64,000 nt of DNA, taken from Boletus sp. NGJ (lineage: Eukaryota; Basidiomycota; Agaricomycetes; Boletales; Boletaceae). Of the stretch, positions 12,147 through 24,321 are shown piece after piece (position 1 is the stretch's first letter; every line of letters starts with the position of its first letter). Below the pieces are notes generated by a model. The model searched no databases, was not told where the DNA came from, and saw only the letters and a program-made list of their open reading frames with translations. The stretch is taken from contig JAGTXK010000060.1 in NCBI GenBank assembly GCA_019096195.1, positions 176,560-240,559 of the forward strand, read 5' to 3'. The translations under genes were made by a program, and so were the position numbers.

Positions 12147-12503
12147 GGTTGACGTTGAGGTTCAAGAGTACGACGAATCGGGGTTTATCTGATCACGACG
12201 ACGAGTTCTCGATTAGGAATGTCCGCCATCTCTCACAAGGCGCGGTTTCAGTTGGACAAGCAGAGCTCGCAAACGATACTGATGAAGTACTCGTACGATT
12301 TGATGGCTGCGGTAACAAGGAGCATAATATTGTGTGCGAGTGAATACTGGGTCCGAGCGCCGTCTTAGATTCGGAGGGCCAGTATCCGCTGGGTTGCGTG
12401 ACAAGTCACATGTGACAGAGCGTGTCTAAAGTTGCGCCCATACAGTGCAAGAGACAAGACAGCTCTTGATTGCTACCAAACGTTCGTCCTGCCGCGCTTG
12501 AGC
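12147..12503. promoter_or_regulatory. divergent promoter region of the ACBP and PH genes
   Basis: 357 bp between two outward-facing start codons. No specific element recognised; a 5' untranslated intron in either gene is possible. Confidence 0.4.
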
Positions 12504-14086
12504 ATGTCGCCCTCGGTAGCAGCACCGCCTTCTCCACAAGAGATACAAAGGAAGCTTTCTGTGCACTCTGCCGCCAAGTCCAAGAAGGTGTGCTCCTTGA
12601 CTTGTCTCCCCTTTGATACGTTGTTCTGATCTTGGGAATCGCAGAGTCCACCAGTTGCGCAGGCACATGTGTCTGGAACAGAGTCAGATTCAGATTCCGT
12701 CGTGTCGCCAGATTTGGCGTCTCCCACACATTCGCAATCGATGGGTTCTACTGGCGCGCTGCTGTCTGGGAGCAGCTCACAACCACCACTCTCCTCGATC
12801 GCGGAGCGTACATCGGGCAGCGGCGAGGAGTCGGAGGAAGACGACGAGGAGTCGGAAGCGCCGTGGAAGACGGCGGACAAATCCCAGCCCATGGAGGACT
12901 CTAGGAACGAGGGCGACATCAAATCTGGCTATCTCTGGAAGAAGGGCGAGCGGCGCAAGGTCAGTGTATCCTAAGCGCGCATGTATTGCTTAATCTGGAT
13001 GTTATTGTAGACCTGGAAGAAGAGATGGTTTGTATTACGACCAGCGCATCTGGCGTACTACAAGACCTCTGCGGAGTACCAACTGCTTCGACTGCTCAAC
13101 CTGACCGATGTGCACTCGTGTACACAGGTTGTGTTGAAGAAGCATCCGTACACATTCGGGGTTGTGACATCTGTCAGAACGTTTTATCTTCAGGCACAGA
13201 GCCCTGAAGAGGTACAGCAATGGGTGGCGGCCATTCAGGATGCACGCGAGACACTCATGATGACTTCGACCCAAACGTCGCTGACTACGCCGGTAGCGAT
13301 ACCAGAGGTGCAAGCGATGCTCAGTCGCAGCACGACGATAACACCTCCACCCGCTCATCCGTTGCATGCCCAAAATATCACGTCATCCGACTCGGAGGAT
13401 GTCTCTCCGAGCGCTCAGCGGACATACTCGACGTCTTCGCAGAATCGACCGACGATCGGGAGTTCGCCTACGCGGGGAACAGGTTTGCAAAGGGACGCGA
13501 TTGCCAAGATAGTTGTCTCGGGGTACCTGATGAAATGTGGATCGAAACGACATAATTGGCGCAAACGTTGGTTTGTGCTCTATGGAGAGAAATTAGTTTA
13601 TTCCAGGAGTCACATGGTAGGTTGGGATGGGTTGATCGGAGACGCATGGCTGACGCATGGGGTTGGCAGGACACGAAGCCGCACAGGCAGTTCCCTGTGT
13701 CCGAGATACTGGACGCATTAGAGTTCGATTTGCAGTCACACAAACACGGAGGAGGGATCCCACCGCCTGTCACGAGTGGACAAGGATCGGGAGGATCACC
13801 GGAGAACCGAAAATATGCATGTGGGCGGTATACGTTCAAGATTGTGACGACGAAGCGGACGCTGTTGTTGTGTGCACCGAGCGAGGAGGAGGAGATCAAA
13901 TGGCTGAGTGCGGTGCGGGCGCTGATCGCGAGGAGAACAGGCGCTGGAGTTGTCCCTGGAGATCTGAGCGGAAATCCGGCCTCGAAGCTGGGGAGCGAGG
14001 CGGGGCAAGGGGGAGGGGGACCAAGCAGTGGACTGAGGCATAAGGTCAGGAACCTGAGCATCAGCGACGGCCAGATGGACAAGTGA
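12504..14086 (+). CDS. double PH-domain protein
   Basis: Exons 12504-12587, 12645-12959, 13011-13616 and 13670-14086 give 473 residues. Two pleckstrin homology domains are visible. PH1 (about 120-230) reads SGYLWKKGERRKTWKKRWFV and ends with the conserved Trp in VQQWVAAI. PH2 (about 295-440) reads SGYLMKCGSKRHNWRKRWFV and ends with IKWLSAVRALI. The N-terminal 120 residues are acidic and Ser-rich, and a Ser/Thr-rich linker joins the domains. Known PH tandem proteins bind phosphoinositides and act as membrane adaptors; lipid specificity here is unknown. One intron falls inside each PH domain, as is common for this fold. Confidence 0.9.
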
Positions 14087-14715
14087 CGGCATAATCTACC
14101 CAGTCTCATTTGTGCTTGAGTTGTAATAGTACCCGGTCGTGGGAGGGACGAAATGGCAGCTGTTTGATGAAAATGATGGGTAGGCGAACTTTGTCGGTGG
14201 ACGTGTTTGATAAGTGGCGTATCGGCACAGCTGCGACAAGCGCGGAAGTTGGCTGGGCCAATTTGAGACATAGTGGTTGTCATTGGGGGTCGAGCCCGGG
14301 CACCCAAGTGAATGCCGGTCAAAGTGTGTATTTCCCGACGCCAGCGGTACGAAAGAGCGCCAATGGCACAGATCTGAATACGAGAGAAATAAAGTCTGGA
14401 AGGGGGGTATGAGGAGGGGGTGGTTGTGGGTGGTTGTTGGATCTGCGCTGTCCGAAAAAGGGCGCGTGACGAACGGGATCAAATGTACCCCTTGGCAATA
14501 TTCCCATCGGTTTGAAAATCGGGGTGCCGGCCCAGCTACTTGCTGAGGTGAGCGAGGACCCCGAGACCCGGTTGTGTTACCAGCACAGTGTGTACCAAGT
14601 CCTTTCCCGCTCTCCTCGTACGTTACTTATACCTTGGCCCTATGCCTACAATGCGTCCCTCGTCTCCGCTCCTCTCTCTCCTCTGACCGCCAATCTCTGT
14701 ACTCCTTTCTCACTC
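14087..14715. other. intergenic, 5' region of a Zn2Cys6 gene
   Basis: No gene seen. A large minus-strand open frame ending here is a shadow of the PH-domain gene. Confidence 0.45.
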
Positions 14716-16843
14716 ATGCCATCTGCACCAAAGTTCTCCCAGCCAAGGAGACCCGGAGCGCCAAAAACAAAAGGCGCTGTGCGCGCCAAGTCTGGTTGTT
14801 ACACCTGCAGAATTCGTCGCAAGGTCCCCCCCCCCCCCTCTTTCTCCTCCCCTTCCTTTGCTAACTTCGCCACCCAGAAATGTGACGAGCAGATGAATCC
14901 CGAGGGCAGCTGCTCCACTTGCGTTCGTCTCCGTCTTCAATGTCTCGGCTTCGGTGCCAAACGTCCAGAATGGCTGCGGGTAATCTCCCCCCCCTCTTTT
15001 TCCCCGCACACACACCATCTCATACCTCTTAGGAGAACCGCAATGTCCTCGACCTGCGCGAAAAGATCAAGACCTTCCTCGCTTCCCAGGGGATGATCAA
15101 GGGTCACTCCGGCTCCGCCCCCCGCGATGCCGAACAGGAGCCACAGGTATTAACCTTGTCAGCGGATTATGGATCCCCGAGCAACAGCCCCCAGACCCCC
15201 ACCCTCTCTATCCCCTCTACCAATGATGAACGTCCCTCTTCATACCCTCTTCGCACAGACCGCTACCCCGATAATGATCGTACGAGTCTTCCGTGCTACC
15301 CCCGTCTTTCCTACCTAATCCCTCCTCAGGTTTACCCGTCATGCACGAGTTGAGCCCCGACTCTCCTCTGGATCGAAGTGAATACCCCGAAGTCCTCCTT
15401 CCTGCTGTCTCGTACTCTTCGCCTCCTGTTAACAATAGCTTAGATTCATGTAAGACCTCGTATCGTTACTAAGTATTTGTATGTATAATAGTGCTCAATG
15501 CCCTCCTTGCAGGGCTAAACCATTCACTCGCTCTTCAACGCCCACATACCAGCGACTTTTCAAGATTGTATAATGCTACCGTTCCCGAAGACGAACACAT
15601 TGATGTCGTCTCTTCCGGATACATGTTGACGCCCGCCCCTGTCCTTGAACGTTACCCCTGGCTGCTTGACGATCGCCAAAACGCAGCCTTGGACTATTAC
15701 ATGAAACACGTCCTTCGCATGCAATACCTTCATGCAAGCGATTCCCTCGACTCCATCATCTGGAAGCTGATCCATACAAACGACAATGCTCGCCAAGCTG
15801 CCTGCCTCCTCTCCGGCCTCCATCGCAGGAGCACTCAGAGAGACAGACTTGGCATCATCGAACCAGAGGATGTAGAGGCCATGCAGCGCATGCAGATGGT
15901 GCCCCTCAACAGTCCCTCGACAGAGGGTGACGCCCTTGCAGCCTTGTGTATCGTCTCCTACTTCCTCTTCAGTGGTGGCAAGGGTCAATGGCAAACCTTT
16001 CTCGACTCTGTCTGCACGTATGCCCTCTCTGTCCTCAACGATCCCCAATGGGGAGGTCCAAGCAGAGTCCTCCTTTGCTGTACGGAGAGCCTCCGCTTCA
16101 TCATCAAGACGTCGATGTGGTTTGACGTCCTTGCGTCGGCCACCCTCGTGAGGAAACCGTACTTTTTGGACGTTATCCGAGAACTCTTCACGCCACAACC
16201 CGCCTTCTTTGGGGATGATCCCGTAGTGCCGATGTCGGAGTACTCGATGATGTCCGTTATGGGCTGCGAGAACCACATCGTGCTCGCCCTCGCGGAGATT
16301 GCCAGTTTGGCTAGTTGGAAGGATGAACATGTCCGTGCTGGCAGCCTCAGCATCAAGGAGCTGGTCAAGCGCGGCCATAGGATAGAGGAGATTTTGAAAA
16401 AACCGAGCTCCCACCCGTACGAATTCGACGTCGATGTTGACGTTGGGGAGAGAACACGTGCGCAGCAGCGCCGCCTCACTTCTGAAGTCTTTCGTGCATC
16501 GGCACATGTCTACCTTCACTCTGTTATTTCTGGCGACTTCCCGCGATGTCCAGAAATCATTGAAGCGGTAGACGAGACGGTCAAATGCTTGATGAAGGCC
16601 GAGGGCCCCACTGGTCGTGCGGTAGTCCGAAGCGTGGTCTTCAGCATCTGTATCTGTGGCTGTCTGACCGAGGACCCGGCTCACCAAACCTACTTCCTAA
16701 AACGCCTGCAAGAGCAGCAAGGTTTTTCGCTCGGAAATTCTCAGCAGGTGTCGTATTTGATCCAAGAGGTCTGGAATCGACGGTCCCGAGGAGCCGTCGA
16801 CTGGCGCCAGGTCATGCGAGAGGCAGAAATGCTTCTCGTATAA
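14716..16843 (+). CDS. Zn2Cys6 transcription factor, copy 1
   Basis: Exons 14716-14823, 14878-14979, 15033-15279, 15330-15449 and 15492-16843 give 642 residues. The binuclear zinc cluster is complete: CYTCRIRRKKCDE then CSTCVRLRLQCLGFG (about residues 28-60), six Cys ligands, followed by RPEWLRE and a short coiled-coil-like helix. The remainder after a Ser/Pro-rich linker is the helical fungal-specific transcription factor domain (Fungal_trans_2 type). Nuclear DNA-binding regulator; target genes unknown. Start chosen at the ATG just before the cluster, giving MPSAPKFSQPRRPGAP. Intron 1 contains a run of 13 C residues. It is paralogous to the next gene, with two intron positions shared. Confidence 0.92.
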
Positions 16844-18074
16844 ATGTCGTCTTTAAATTTCTGTTGCTTCATGTCTTGCTCTTGTTGTACGATTTCACTC
16901 CTACACCGCGAGCATTCTGTCTCGATTGCTGGACACGGGGATGCTGGCTTGCATTTGATTGGCTCACCCACGGAAAATACCCACACCAAGCTGTACTCTT
17001 TACATGCTCTCTCACGACTCGATTTATTTTGCTGTTTGAGATGAGGCTCGCCATCCACTTGTCCGTGAGAAGGACGAATCAGCGATGCGGGCCAACTCTG
17101 CACAAAAAAGAAAAGGGACCTTGCACAGGCTTGACCAAAAGCTGTGGATGACCTGATCAGATCGGCAGCAGTGCTGATAAGTTGTTCAAGCTTTTCCCGC
17201 GTACGTGAAGACGCAGTTGCCTGGCAATCCGCATCAAAATGTATCCTATCATCGGACACAGCGAGGCTTGTTCGCTCTGCGTTCTATGGTTCGTACTGTA
17301 CTGACTCGCCATCGAATTGGGAGGCCGTTGCCACCCCACTACGTACGGCCTGAACCGAGTCAAGGCACCGGACATTTTTTTCCATACATGGTCTGGCGCA
17401 AGAAGATGAGCCACAGGCGCATAGTAAAGTGCCGTGATCAGTGTGCCTGTTCATAAGAGGTGCACGAAACTGGACTGTGATTGGAAGCAACTTGGGAGGC
17501 GAAATGAGCTGGTGGTATTGATCCCCGTCATGAAGAAGAGCGTCGAGGAACCGGGACGTGCCAGTGCATATTTAATGTCCCTCGACTGCGACGAGTCCGA
17601 GTCCGATTCGGAGAAGACCCGGCCCCGGCATCCAAGGAACTGCAACCCCGTCTGACTTGCCTCGTCCATCGGTCGGGTCTTTCCATCGACCGTTTTTATT
17701 CTCATATTAACATATACTCTGCTGATACGACGGGACCCGAGTACCGAGCCATTGAGCTCGGAGGCTTATCTAATGAGCATGAGAATTTACAGGGAGGGTG
17801 ATCCGGAGTTAGTAGCCGAGGACTGCCCCGGTCCCTCTCGCCCGATCTGGTTCTTTAACCTCCCTGTGTTAATGCCATCACGCCGCATGCTCAATTGCGT
17901 CTCTGCCCAATCTATATCCCCGACTGCCTCTCATCGGCGATTTTCCTTCTTCATCTTCCGATCCCCCCATCACCGCCTTCCTCACGACAATCAGCCTGTC
18001 ACACTCGCTTTTTAATAACAATCTCTCTCTCTACGATCCCCCTGACGCAGCGATACTCACCTTCGCCCGGTACC
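16844..18074. other. 1.2 kb spacer between the two Zn2Cys6 genes
   Basis: No gene supported. Open frames here overlap in antisense or have no motif. An ATG at 17895 is in frame with copy 2, but the stretch it would add is Ser/Pro-rich with no conserved content; I treat it as leader. Confidence 0.4.
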
Positions 18075-20467
18075 ATGTCCCAGAAAAACTCAATCTCTTC
18101 AAACGACAGCCACTCTCCCTCCCCAGATTCCCCATCAAGCAACACATCCCCCGCCCTCTTAACAGCACAGCCAGATGGAACAGACTCACTCAGCATGAAC
18201 AGAACACCGCTAGACCTTCCCCGCCAAGTATCATCAGGAAGGGGCGGATGCTGGTTCGTGCACCCTTCCTCACCCTGGCCACCAGCTCACACACACCAGG
18301 ACCTGTCGACTACGCAGAAAAGTGAGTCGGCCATTCCGCGGTGTATTCTCCCCTTGACCAAGCGCTGGAAGAAATGCGACGAACAGCGCGAAGGTGACTC
18401 CTGTCACACATGCAGGCGGCTCCAAATCGAGTGTCTGGGGTGGGGAGCGAGACGTCCAGATTGGATGCGCGTGCGTATCACCCCCGCATTTCTCCTCAGC
18501 ATCTATCGACCGGTCTCCAGGACAAACGAGCCGTGGAAGCTTATAAAGCAGAAATCAAGGCGAAATTGACCCGAGCTGGCCTCATCCGTGGTCAACCACG
18601 TTCCTCTATAATACGGGCCACGTCGTCCTCGTCGTCGACAGTCTTTGCCACAGAACAATACCAGGGCCCTACAAACGGATCAACAATCACTCCCTTCATT
18701 AATGATACTGCACCTAGCCTCGCGATCGTCGACACCACCCAAGCGCAGGGCCAAGGCGAAAGCCCAATGTTGTCAATGTTTGGTGAGCAGTCCTCGCCAT
18801 GTCCTGTTCAACGACTAAATAAATAAAAATCAGGATTACCCCTCAGCTCACCTTTCAACATGACCTTGCCGCTGATCGACCAGACATTACCGCAGCTTAT
18901 CAATCGCTCGCCATACACACCATCCACCTCCCTTTCTTCTTCCCATCCGTCACCACAAGACCTTGGACTTTTTGATAACACCTTTGATAGCGTCACCGCA
19001 CAGGCGCTCGTATTTAACCACGGAGCCACTGCGTTGTCAACACATCCGCTCCAAAGCGAGCACGTCTTCTACTATTTCGAGCATGTCAGGAAGTCGCTGT
19101 TCGCCTTTACAAGCAACGCGGCTGCAAACGCAATATACTCGGTAAGCTTCTTGATAACACCCGGACTTGCGCGTACAATTGATGAGTACATAGGCTGTAT
19201 CTCAAAACCCGCAAGGCCCCTTGACGAACGCCATTTGTGCCCTAGCCAGTCTCCATAACATGCGGATTCGCGCTGCCAGAGGACTAGAACCAGTAAACAG
19301 CACTCTGGAGAACTCGCCCGCAATAGTATTTTATGATAGTGCCCACGCACAGTTGTATAAATCTCGAGAAGGAGTGTTGACGGAGGATGACACCAATGCC
19401 GCCCTGCACCTCCTCGGCTTCTCCGTATTTTCCGGAGGCGTGACAGACTGGCGCCCAATGCTCGATATTGCCAACGACTGGGTGGTCCAAACTGGAATAC
19501 CGGCGCACGAAAACCCCAAACTGGCCATGATGAACATGAGCCAAGCTGCGAGGGTGGCACTGAAAGCCACAATGGTAAGAGTGCACCCGAAATAACGCCC
19601 AACCTACAACTGATTCATCGTTATCAGTGGTTGGATGTCATGTCAACGATTACCCTGCATACCATACCGAAACACTTGGCTTTCTATCGACGATTGTATC
19701 GCGGGGGAGGAGGCTTCTGGTCGGGTACATCAGGTATGAGCGGCAAGGAAGACTCGGACCTTCGGGTGGACAACCTCACTGGATGTCCGGACGAAGTGCT
19801 GCTCGGTATCGCCGAGATTTCCACCCTCTCATGTTGGAAAGCACAAGAGATGCAGAAAGGCTGCCTGAGCATGAAAGAGCTCATTCGACGCGGAAACATC
19901 GTGGAGAGCCACCTTCGTTCATGCGAGTCAATGTACACCCGGGATCCTGATCAAACTCCACTTCACCCAGACCTCCCTGACGGTGAGGACTCCGACTTGA
20001 AGGGAATACCGGGGATTCCAGCCGTCGTTGACACCCGACAGCTGGTGGCCAAGATATACCGCGAGGCGGCGCTCTTGTACCTGCACACGGTATTAAGTGA
20101 CGCGATTCCAGGTAGGGGTGATGTCAGTGGATTAAAAAATGGGTCCTCACCCAACGGGTTTGCAGGTGTACCAGAAATCATCCAGTCCATCGATATCATC
20201 GCCCAGCTTATACGTCAACTACCGATGTCGGCGCTCGATCGGACGCTGGTATTCCCAATGTGTTTGGCGGGGTGCCTAACGGACGACCCCATGAAACGAG
20301 AGATATTCAAAGCGAGGCTGGTCGGACAGCAGAGCCACTTTGGGAATGTCCACCAAGCGTTGATGGTGATGGAAACAGCCTGGCATCGGCGGGATACGAG
20401 AGGAGGTGCAGTTGAATGGCGCGACCTTTTGCATGTTCAAGGGAGAAATCTCCTTTTGCTGGTCTGA
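18075..20467 (+). CDS. Zn2Cys6 transcription factor, copy 2
   Basis: Exons 18075-18253, 18300-18321, 18372-18470, 18521-18782, 18834-19141, 19194-19574, 19628-20111 and 20166-20467 give 678 residues. The zinc cluster is only seen after splicing two introns around a 22-nt exon: GCWTCRLRRKKCDEQ then CHTCRRLQIECLGWG, followed by RRPDWMR. The C-terminal half is the same helical regulatory domain as copy 1 (shared pieces include EIASL/EISTL and SWK/CWK followed by SIKELVKRG/SMKELIRRG). The last intron (20112-20165) is 54 nt, open in frame, and may be retained. Probable nuclear regulator; targets unknown. Tandem paralogue of copy 1 on the same strand. Confidence 0.9.
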
Positions 20468-20920
20468 GACCAGACATAGATGATTAGCCCATTCACGTAT
20501 CTCTACGATTCTTATCCTATCATCCACCCTTTATATCGTGACGGTTAAATTTAAGGTAGTAGTGCATCGATAGTGGTTTCTGCAGTTTCCTATTAGCCAT
20601 TTTATTAGTTGACAAGAAGAACTTACAATCTCTAGAGGACAGGAAACACTGGGCGGGAGAAAAGTCCAGTGCGACACCTTGCAGCTATATACCGAGCGCA
20701 CGGGAATTGTGCCTACGGCGCGCCCAATCAGATCTTTTTGGTGGAAATATGCAACCGTCATCAAATCGCGCCCATAAGCGGTGCTATTATGTAATTCCAT
20801 GTCACTAAAATAAATCCACAAAATAAACTATCACGTGACCGACGCGTCGACAATCTGAACCGTGCATTGCCGGCGCAACGTGCTCTTCTTCATTTTTTTT
20901 TACTACCACACTCACTAGTC
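20468..20920. promoter_or_regulatory. upstream region of the GBD/FH3 gene with E-box and MluI-type box
   Basis: CACGTG at 20832-20837 and ACGCGT at 20842-20847 lie about 75-90 bp upstream of the next start codon. ACGCGT is the core of the MluI cell-cycle box used by MBF in yeasts. Its function here is inferred only from position and sequence. Confidence 0.35.
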
Positions 20921-22994
20921 ATGTTTAAAAGCATATTACCATCAAAAAGATTGCCTTCCTCCGAATTTACCATGGTCACCAGTCTCGGTGACATCTCCAA
21001 CGGAAAGGAAAATGTCCCAGATCCTGTCTCTACAGCGCCAGCAAAGCCTCACAAAGACAAGGCAAAACACGAGGGGTCCAAATCAGTGAAAGCCTTGCAG
21101 GACTTCTCGGTCGAGCCCGTGGTCACCAACCAGGCTTTCGACAGACTCTTGGTCAGTGATATACCCACTGGATGCTTGGATTCTAACAGACAATGGACAG
21201 GATGATCTGCAAATTCCACCTACTCTCCGTCCAAAGCTTGCCAACATGGATGCTACGGTGAAAGCTGCCATGCTCAAGTCGTCCCAAGTCCTGACGGTTA
21301 ACCCGCCCACCCCTCGTACAGTGCGCAAAGCGCGCAGCATCGAATCCATAGCTTCCCCTCATATCCCTCTCTCCAAACTGGAGTCCGACAGCGAGCCAAG
21401 GCAAGGTGGACTTTGGGGGACCCCTCTCGCTGGCAAGAGCACTACCAACCTTCATGCTTTGGATAGTTTAGACAGATCTCATGGTAGAGGGGTATCGTTG
21501 GATGCCACACAGACGCTCTCTCGTGCACAAGCTCCCGTGATTCCTGTCGAACTCGTGTCTAGCAAATCTAAAGAGAAGGCGTTCGGGAAGGGGATGACCC
21601 CTGTTAAATTCTGCAGCATCTTGACCTCGTCTTCCAGTACTACACTCGACGTGGAAGTCGTCAAAAAGCTGAAACTCATGCTAAGAAACGAGGCAGCAAG
21701 GTAGCCTTGTGCTTTTGGTAATTGCTGGTGACGTTATTCAACTTGTTCTAGTTGGACAGAGGACTTCCTCCGCTCAGGGGGCTATAGCTCGATGCTCACG
21801 AGGCTCAATGAAATTCTCGAAGTGGAATGGCGGTTAGTTCGGTCTTGCATCTTTCTAAACGTGACCTTGATCCAAATTCAAGTGAAGAACAGCATGATGA
21901 CCAGATGCTTCACGAGCTGTTACGGTGCTTCAAAGCTCTCTCCACGTCCTCAATTGGATGTTTCGCCCTCCGAAGTTCCTGCCCAACCCCATTCGTCCAG
22001 TTGATCTCATTGCTTTACTCTGATAAGAGACCCGGCGATATAGCGACCCGTCAACTGATCACTGAGCTGCTCCTCATCTTATTCGAAGTTTATCCACCAT
22101 CGTCTCTTCCCTCTTCTGGCGGGCGCCTTCGTCGTGAGGCATGGGAATCATCAGGATCTTCCCGCAATGTCATTTCACTACCCGTCCCTCACAAGAACTT
22201 TTTCTCGCTTATCCGCGCGCTCTTGTTGACACCGGCTCCTCCACCCACAGAATCACCTGCATCTCCAGTATCCCCGCACGCATTCATCGAATCATTGCAT
22301 CGTCCAAGGATATACAAGTCATATCTACAGGAACTTTCTGACGTTTGCAGGGACTATTTCTGGGTGTTTTGTCATCCGAACAACACCGTATGGAATCTCT
22401 CAGAAGTCGATGAAGGAAAGGTTGAGAAACCCAAGGCACCGGGAGGCATGACTGGCGGAGTGGAGTTTGAAGCGATGGGCTACTTTGTATGCTCACAGGT
22501 ATATTGCATGAACGTTGCTCACCCCTTGACGTAGACAACCCACCTCAAGCTGATCAACGCTATCTCGAGATCTGTCCACGACCTCAATCTATCTAGAGAG
22601 CACGAAATGTCTGCTCACCGTTTCCATACGGACCTGTTTGCTTCGGGTTTTGAGCGAATCATCTTGGTAGGCTAATCCGCTTCCCTTCAAGCCAACATAC
22701 TTATACTTGTTGGAGATTTCCCGCAAAGCGTCCACGGCGTACTATCCTACCCTTCATTTGGAGTTATCGCGATACATTCAGTGGGCGAACCTAGCGAAAT
22801 TTGAATTACCCTGGACCGTGTCACGACTCATCGGTCCTCCTCCAATCGTATTATGCAAGCTGAGGCCCTCGAACTCTAGCAAAGGTGATGGCCACAGTCC
22901 ACACAACTCTCCAACAAAAAAACGGATTGCCGCGCCTTCTGGTATGCTCGGTTTCCCTCCTCCAAACAAGGTGGAGGCGATGAAATTTGATTAG
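20921..22994 (+). CDS. formin-type GBD/FH3 (armadillo-like) protein
   Basis: Exons 20921-21151, 21201-21700, 21752-21832, 21883-22486, 22535-22666 and 22716-22994 give 608 residues. The N-terminus is Lys/Ser/Pro-rich and holds a KEN sequence (SNGKENVPD). From about residue 180 the helical pattern resembles the Rho-GTPase-binding and FH3 region of diaphanous formins: FCSILTSSSS, VVKKLKLMLRNEAASW, FLRSGGYSSMLTRLNEIL, then LLRCFKAL. There is no FH1 polyproline or FH2 actin-nucleating domain, so it is not a full formin. Likely a GTPase-regulated scaffold for polarity or septation. Family assignment rests on motif memory and is moderate. Confidence 0.75.
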
Positions 22995-23262
22995 TTTGTA
23001 AATCACCCATGCTGTGATGTTGTACTCTGTCTTGACGCCCTCTCCTTTTGTGATTTGCTATGCTGATTACTCTGACCATTGTCATCATCCTGTTGTACAG
23101 TATATGTTGAATCGAGTCCGATCGCAGGCCGCTGAGAACGAATTATGTGGCGTGAATTAGGATACAAGCATAGCATTGATCTGAAAACATGGGCATGGCT
23201 GAATATCCACAATTCTACTGGCAGTTCTGACAGCAAGGCTCGTTTCGATACAATCCTCCACT

Positions 23263-24321
23263 CTAGTGACCACCCAAGAGACGAGACGTCTCTTCGCCAA
23301 TACCCAGCCTATTGTTGCGTCCTCGGAACTTCAACTCCAGGCCGATCACACACCGCATGATCCAGCACAGGGAAAAGATGGCGAAACCAAGTCCGCTCCA
23401 ATGGATAAACTCGGAGCGCTCTTTGTTCTGATGAACGACGACCGCGAAGAGATACCACGAAATGGCGAGACACCCCGGAAGGTCGCCCTCTACCGCAGAA
23501 TAGGCGTACGCGAAATCGACCATCTGGAGAAGAAGGCTGGGGAGAAGAGGTGAGGGACGATGACCGTAAACAAAAAAAAAAGGGGGGGGAGGAAGGGGAC
23601 AAGGCGCCTGCTTACAATGAGATGAAGACGGATGCCTTTGTCCAAGGGCCAGCTGGCTCTGTGAGCGCATCCACCCCGAACGCTTCGAACGCAGAGAGGA
23701 AGATGAGGCCGACAGTCCAGCCGTGGTACAGCGAGAAGGGAAGGTGGAGGAAGACCTCGTCGCAAAAGTTTCGGAGTGCGGTCACTTTGACTTCTTGGTA
23801 GATTTGCTAAAAAAAAAAAAAAAAAACATACTGGGTAAAACACGACGGTGAGAGTCGAGGGAACCCGCTCACAGTCACCACGGAAACAGCGAAAAGGAGG
23901 AAGACCAGGGCTGGGGGGGATCGTCAGAAGGGAAAAAAGGCAAGTGGACAACATCACTTGTACGCACCATATCGGTATTCCTGGATAGTCCAGGAGTAAA
24001 TGTACATTGCATTAAGGAAATCGAGCAGGGGTAGTCGCCAGCCAATCCGGTCGAGAATGATTTCTTTACCGCGACCGGAGAACTGGTAGATGCACGTGCC
24101 GAGTATCAACATGTGGATCAGAGGCCTGGGTGGAAGTTGGCTGGGTGTGCGGCGGTGACATCTGCTTTGGTGACTCACCAGATGAAGTACGCCCATGGAG
24201 CAGGAGTAAAGTAGGTTTCTCTGCCAGTGTAGTACACGTCCCAGGGAGAAATGACCGTATACACGTTTCCGCCCATAACGAAGATAGCGCCAACAATGTT
24301 GGCAATCTGGATCAAAGACAT
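23263..24321 (-). CDS. multi-pass membrane protein, TspO/MBR-like fold possible
   Basis: Exons (minus): 24321-24179, 24125-23968, 23910-23873, 23806-23616, 23536-23263, giving 267 residues. About eight hydrophobic spans can be counted, starting immediately after the initiator ([19 protein letters not shown]) and ending at [16 protein letters not shown]. The block [20 protein letters not shown] is reminiscent of the long eight-span relatives of TspO/MBR proteins (FTPAGYAFSIWxxIY), but I am not certain. An in-frame stop upstream sets the ATG at 24321 as the first possible start unless a 5' exon exists. The introns carry long A/T and G/C homopolymers (for example 23807-23826). Tail-to-tail with the GBD/FH3 gene, 268 bp apart. 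Function unknown. Confidence 0.8.

Noticed and set aside
13468-14322. 284-codon minus-strand frame
   Set aside because: Antisense of the second PH domain; composition rich in Pro, His and Ser with no conserved content.
15560-16687. 375-codon minus-strand frame
   Set aside because: Antisense of the regulatory domain of Zn2Cys6 copy 1, with no motif of its own.
17895-18074. Upstream in-frame ATG extending Zn2Cys6 copy 2 by 60 residues
   Set aside because: The added sequence shows no conservation pattern and the ATG at 18075 gives a normal short N-terminus; treated as leader.
3625-20467. A secondary-metabolite cluster (P450s, Zn2Cys6 regulators, with ABC transporter and FAS further on)
   Set aside because: No core synthase such as a PKS, NRPS or terpene synthase is present, the genes are far apart and interleaved with housekeeping genes, and the FAS is the primary-metabolism enzyme.
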